DNA from: Geobacteraceae bacterium
GTDB lineage: Bacteria > Desulfobacterota > Desulfuromonadia > Geobacterales > Geobacteraceae
Direction: 5' to 3'
DNA: 8,568 nt
NCBI GenBank assembly: GCA_012797715.1
Contig: JAAZOO010000132.1
Location: forward strand, 1 to 8,568
Shown here piece after piece: positions 6,021 through 8,568 of this stretch. The stretch's first letter is position 1. Every line of letters begins with the position of its first letter. A program made the translations under genes and the position numbers. The notes beneath the pieces were generated by a model that saw only the letters and a program-made list of their open reading frames with translations, was not told where the DNA came from and made no database searches.

Positions 6021-6823
6021 GATTCGGCCACGTGTTCCAGCGTGCCGAAGGAGCTGCTCTCCAGGAGGTAGCGGAGGCGCCCTGCGGCATCTTTCCTTGT
6101 TCCATAGACGGCAAATCTTCGAAGCGGCGCCAGCGGGAGGCGGGGTCCGTCCGCCTCCATCTCCCGGGGATGCAGGTAGAGAACTGCCGGCGCGCCTTCC
6201 CGATTGTACCGGTTCACCGTTGAGCGTATCATCCGCCGGGGGAAAAACCGGAACCCCCATCCCCCTCCCGTGGGAAGGTTGCCCACGGGGGTAGGGGTCA
6301 CCATGGGAGGGATTTCCAGCAGCTGTCCCGATACGGTCCCCAGTGCAAAGGGAAAGCGTGGACCTTTCCGATCGCCGACAAAGGGGAGGGGGTTCATGCT
6401 GGAATCATACCGGTACCCCTCATCCCGAAGAATCTCGAACGCCCACGGGCAGTCTTGACCCAGCGACCACTGGGGAGCCCGGAAGCCCACCGGCCTTCTC
6501 CCTCCCTGGCGCTCCAGGGTGTCTCCGGTGCGCCGCACTTCATCCCGGAACGCCTCAGGTCCCAGCTGCCGCGCCGGGGTATGGGAATATCCGTGAGAGG
6601 CAATCTCGTGGCCTCCGGCGGCGATGAGGGGGACCAGGGACGGGTCCTCCTCCGCCACGGAGCCGAGAACAAAAAAAGTCGCCCGAACCTCGTATTCCGC
6701 CAGCAACAGGAGAATCCTTTCGATGTTCGGGCGCACCCTTCGCTGGAACGACCCGGCAGCCGGATCGACATCATATCCGCAGACATGAAACCAGTCTTCC
6801 ACATCAATGGTGATCGCGTTCAT
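6002..6823 (-). CDS. Polysaccharide deacetylase, NodB/PEP-CTERM-locus type
   Basis: A predicted 273-residue deacetylase that would remove N- or O-acetyl groups from a sugar polymer or glycan precursor. The NodB fold signatures are ITIDVEDWFHV at residues 4-14 (Asp7 and Asp10 as catalytic/metal Asp candidates), the metal-binding SHGYSH at 76-81 and FRAPQWSL at 114-121. NLPTGGGWGFRFFP (182-195) and the LHPRE segment (217-221) resemble the C-terminal part of deacetylases found in exosortase/PEP-CTERM exopolysaccharide loci. The family's usual length is about 265-285 residues, so this one looks intact. I chose the ATG at 6823 because family members start with MNA followed directly by the DVED motif. 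An in-frame ATG at 6856 would add 11 unlike residues, and neither start has a well-spaced ribosome site. No signal peptide is visible, so it probably acts in the cytoplasm or on a membrane-linked intermediate. Its 3' end overlaps the next gene by 19 bases. The exact substrate cannot be told. Confidence 0.88.
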   Translation of the reverse strand: MNAITIDVEDWFHVCGYDVDPAAGSFQRRVRPNIERILLLLAEYEVRATFFVLGSVAEEDPSLVPLIAAGGHEIASHGYSHTPARQLGPEAFRDEVRRTGDTLERQGGRRPVGFRAPQWSLGQDCPWAFEILRDEGYRYDSSMNPLPFVGDRKGPRFPFALGTVSGQLLEIPPMVTPTPVGNLPTGGGWGFRFFPRRMIRSTVNRYNREGAPAVLYLHPREMEADGPRLPLAPLRRFAVYGTRKDAAGRLRYLLESSSFGTLEHVAESCIPVS

Positions 6824-6862
6824 CAACGGCCGCGTTGCGTCCTTGTTCCAGTACATTTAGAG

Positions 6863-6896
6863 CATTTACGGTACACTATTACCCTTGGCAAGTCAA
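6863..6896 (-). promoter_or_regulatory. Candidate promoter for the lipid/polysaccharide cluster
   Basis: On the minus strand TTGACT (6896-6891) lies 17 bases ahead of TACCGT (6873-6868). The overlapping pair TTGCCA (6891-6886) and TAAATG (6868-6863) also has a 17-base spacer. The -35 matches are good but each -10 matches only 3 of 6 consensus positions. The site is AT-richer than its surroundings, follows the stem-loop, and lies about 40-70 bases before the preferred deacetylase start. Either pair would put the transcript start near or past the alternative start at 6856, which favours the start at 6823. This is pattern matching only. Confidence 0.3.
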
Positions 6897-6930
6897 TAAG
6901 ATGGGGGCTCGGGCATCGGGCAGGGGGGAG

Positions 6931-6969
6931 GGGGAAAGCGCGCTCGCAGGTGCGGGACGCGCTTTCCCC
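6931..6969 (-). terminator. Strong stem-loop just downstream of carB, possible terminator
   Basis: Bases 6931-6942 (GGGGAAAGCGCG) and 6958-6969 (CGCGCTTTCCCC) are perfect reverse complements, giving a 12-bp GC-rich stem with a 15-base loop. The loop can add a few further pairs. On the carB transcript the stem begins about 25 bases after the stop codon, where a terminator is expected. No U-run follows on the minus strand; the next bases are C-rich. It is therefore not a canonical intrinsic terminator, and could instead stabilise the mRNA 3' end or act with Rho. The structure is seen directly; its role is inferred. Confidence 0.5.
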
Positions 6970-6994
6970 GAGTGTGGTGCGGGACGGGGAGGGC

Positions 6995-8568
6995 TTACCT
7001 GGCGAGATCCGCGTGGTACTCCTGAAGGCTGCGTACGCCGCTCCGGCCGGCGCGGCACGCCTCTATCCCCACGGCCGCCGCCAGCGCTCCGGCAACGGTG
7101 GTTATGTAGGGGACCCGGTGCCTGATGGCCGCCTTGCGGATGTACGAGTCGTCATGGGCGCTCTTCTTCCCGGCCGGGGTGTTGACCACCAGGTGGATCT
7201 CGCCGTTGGTGAGCGCGTCCACCAGATTGGGACGGCCTTCGTGCATCTTCTTCACGGTCACGGCCGGTACGCCGCTGCCGGCAAGAAAGGCGCCGGTGCC
7301 TTCCGTGGCAAGGATGGTGAACCCGAGGGCGGCAAAGCGGCGCGCTGCTTCCAGGGCGGCCTCCTTGTCATGGTCCGCAATGGTGAAAAGGACCGTTCCC
7401 GCCAGCGGCAGCGGCGACAAGGCCGCCTCCTGCGCCTTGAAGAAGGCGAGTCCGTAACTGTCGGCCATCCCCAGCACTTCGCCCGTGGAGCGCATCTCCG
7501 GCCCGAGCACCGGGTCCACCTCCGGGAACATGTAGAAGGGAAACACCGCCTCCTTCACCCCGAAGTGGGGGAGGGGCTTCTTCTCCAGGCCCATGTCGGC
7601 GATCTTCCTGCCGAGCATTGCCTGGGTGGCAAGGCGCGCCATGGAAATGTCGCACACCTTGCTCACCAGCGGAACGGTTCGGCTGGCGCGGGGATTGGCC
7701 TCCAGGATGTAGACCGTGTCGTCCGCAATGGCGTACTGGACATTGAGCAGACCCACCACCTTCATGGACACGGCTATCCTGCGGGTATATTCCTCAATGG
7801 TGGCCACGTGCCGCGCCGGGATGGTGACCGGCGGTATCACGCAGGCAGAGTCCCCCGAATGGACCCCGGCCAGTTCGATGTGCTCCATGACCGCAGGCAC
7901 AAAGGCGTCCGTGCCGTCGGCGATGGCATCCGCCTCGGCCTCGATGGCGTTCCGCAGGTAGCGGTCGATGAGGACCGGCCGCTCCGGGGAGACGTCCACC
8001 GCCTTGCGCAGGTATTCCCGAAGCATCTCCTCGTCATGGACGATCTCCATGGCACGCCCGCCTAGAACATAGGAAGGACGGACCATGAGCGGGTAGCCAA
8101 TCCGTTCCGCCACCGCCAGGGCCTCGTCCAGGGTGCTCGCCATCCCGGATTCGGGCTGGGGGATGCCCAACTTCCGCATCAGGGCAGCGAAGCGCTGCCG
8201 GTCCTCGGCCAGGTCGATGGTCTCCGGAGAGGTGCCCAGTATCCTGACCCCGGCCGCCTCCAGCTGCGCGGCGATATTGAGGGGGGTCTGCCCCCCGAAC
8301 TGGACCACGACCCCTTCCGGTTTCTCCTTTTCGTAGATGGAGAGCACGTCCTCCACGGTGAGAGGCTCGAAGTAGAGCCTGTTGGAGGTGTCGTAATCGG
8401 TGGACACCGTCTCCGGGTTGCAGTTGACCATGATGGATTCGTACCCCGCGTCACGCAACGCAAAGGCGGTATGCACGCAGCAGTAATCGAATTCGATCCC
8501 CTGGCCGATGCGGTTCGGTCCGCCGCCCAGCACCATAATCTTCCTGACGCTGCTCACGGGAACCCGGT
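6995..8568 (-). CDS. carB: Carbamoyl phosphate synthase large subunit, C-terminal half (partial)
   Basis: CarB makes carbamoyl phosphate from bicarbonate, ammonia and two ATP, for pyrimidine and arginine synthesis in the cytoplasm. The visible 520-odd residues match the second half of the roughly 1,070-residue family. They open with the strongly conserved stretch KIMVLGGGPNRIGQG, followed by VNCNPETVSTDYDTS. The second ATP-grasp domain follows, with MVRPSYVLGGRAMEIV and the metal/ATP-binding ILEANPRASRTVP. The C-terminal MGS-like allosteric domain carries ATEGTGAFL and KKMHEGRPN, and the protein ends naturally with a TAA stop. The reading frame stays open to the right edge. A GTG at 8557 is in frame but is almost certainly an internal valine, because the first synthetase half must lie upstream outside the window. 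The gene is unlikely to belong functionally to the cluster that follows it. Confidence 0.97.
   Translation of the reverse strand, partial: RVPVSSVRKIMVLGGGPNRIGQGIEFDYCCVHTAFALRDAGYESIMVNCNPETVSTDYDTSNRLYFEPLTVEDVLSIYEKEKPEGVVVQFGGQTPLNIAAQLEAAGVRILGTSPETIDLAEDRQRFAALMRKLGIPQPESGMASTLDEALAVAERIGYPLMVRPSYVLGGRAMEIVHDEEMLREYLRKAVDVSPERPVLIDRYLRNAIEAEADAIADGTDAFVPAVMEHIELAGVHSGDSACVIPPVTIPARHVATIEEYTRRIAVSMKVVGLLNVQYAIADDTVYILEANPRASRTVPLVSKVCDISMARLATQAMLGRKIADMGLEKKPLPHFGVKEAVFPFYMFPEVDPVLGPEMRSTGEVLGMADSYGLAFFKAQEAALSPLPLAGTVLFTIADHDKEAALEAARRFAALGFTILATEGTGAFLAGSGVPAVTVKKMHEGRPNLVDALTNGEIHLVVNTPAGKKSAHDDSYIRKAAIRHRVPYITTVAGALAAAVGIEACRAGRSGVRSLQEYHADLAR

Noticed and set aside
6263..6287. Inverted repeat CCCGTGGG...CCCACGGG inside the deacetylase gene
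   Set aside because: It encodes the conserved VGNLPTGGG segment of the protein. The symmetry is explained by glycine and proline codons and needs no regulatory role.
6455..8065. A 536-codon open frame on the plus strand
   Set aside because: It runs antisense across carB and the deacetylase and through the intergenic stem-loop. Composition and lack of motifs mark it as a shadow.
8557..8568. GTG at 8557 as a true start for a short CarB-like protein
   Set aside because: The frame stays open to the window edge and the sequence begins at the junction between the two CarB halves. A split carB occurs in some organisms, but nothing here shows a ribosome site or stop upstream, so an internal valine is more likely.

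Overview
All nine genes in this window lie on the minus strand, so transcription runs from high to low coordinates. The DNA is GC-rich with tightly packed, often overlapping genes. The CarB sequence, together with a long cluster of radical SAM, acyl-carrier and polysaccharide-type genes, suggests a Geobacter-like member of the Desulfuromonadia (Desulfobacterota). That placement is an inference from sequence style, not a phylogeny.

Right end (6995-8568): the C-terminal half of carB, the large subunit of carbamoyl phosphate synthetase. It ends with its natural C-terminus but is cut by the window edge upstream. A 138-bp gap follows, holding a perfect 12-bp inverted repeat and a weak promoter candidate. 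This is the likely boundary between the housekeeping gene and the cluster beyond it.

Cluster, in transcription order: a NodB-type polysaccharide deacetylase (PEP-CTERM-locus style), a GT2 glycosyltransferase of the dolichyl-phosphate-mannose-synthase type, a radical SAM protein with SPASM/twitch-like C-terminal cysteines, an LpxL/HtrB-type acyltransferase, an acyl carrier protein, and a B12-binding radical SAM enzyme. A 126-bp gap with heptamer repeats and a pyrimidine-rich tract comes next, then a FabD-like acyltransferase, a hotdog thioesterase, and the first 27 codons of a second B12-binding-type radical SAM protein cut by the left edge. Apart from the 126-bp gap, neighbouring genes overlap by 1-19 nt or sit 13-20 nt apart, so they look co-transcribed and in part translationally coupled.

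Together the genes look like an uncharacterised ACP-dependent lipid or polyketide-like pathway. A dedicated ACP would be loaded and unloaded by the FabD-like protein and the thioesterase. Radical SAM enzymes would modify the acyl chain or head group. The LpxL-like enzyme would transfer the acyl chain at the membrane, and the GT2 enzyme and deacetylase would handle a sugar moiety. No ketosynthase, ketoreductase or dehydratase is visible, so the pathway is either incomplete here, continues past the left edge, or uses acyl-ACP made by general fatty acid synthesis. No mobile element, tRNA, rRNA or CRISPR array was seen.
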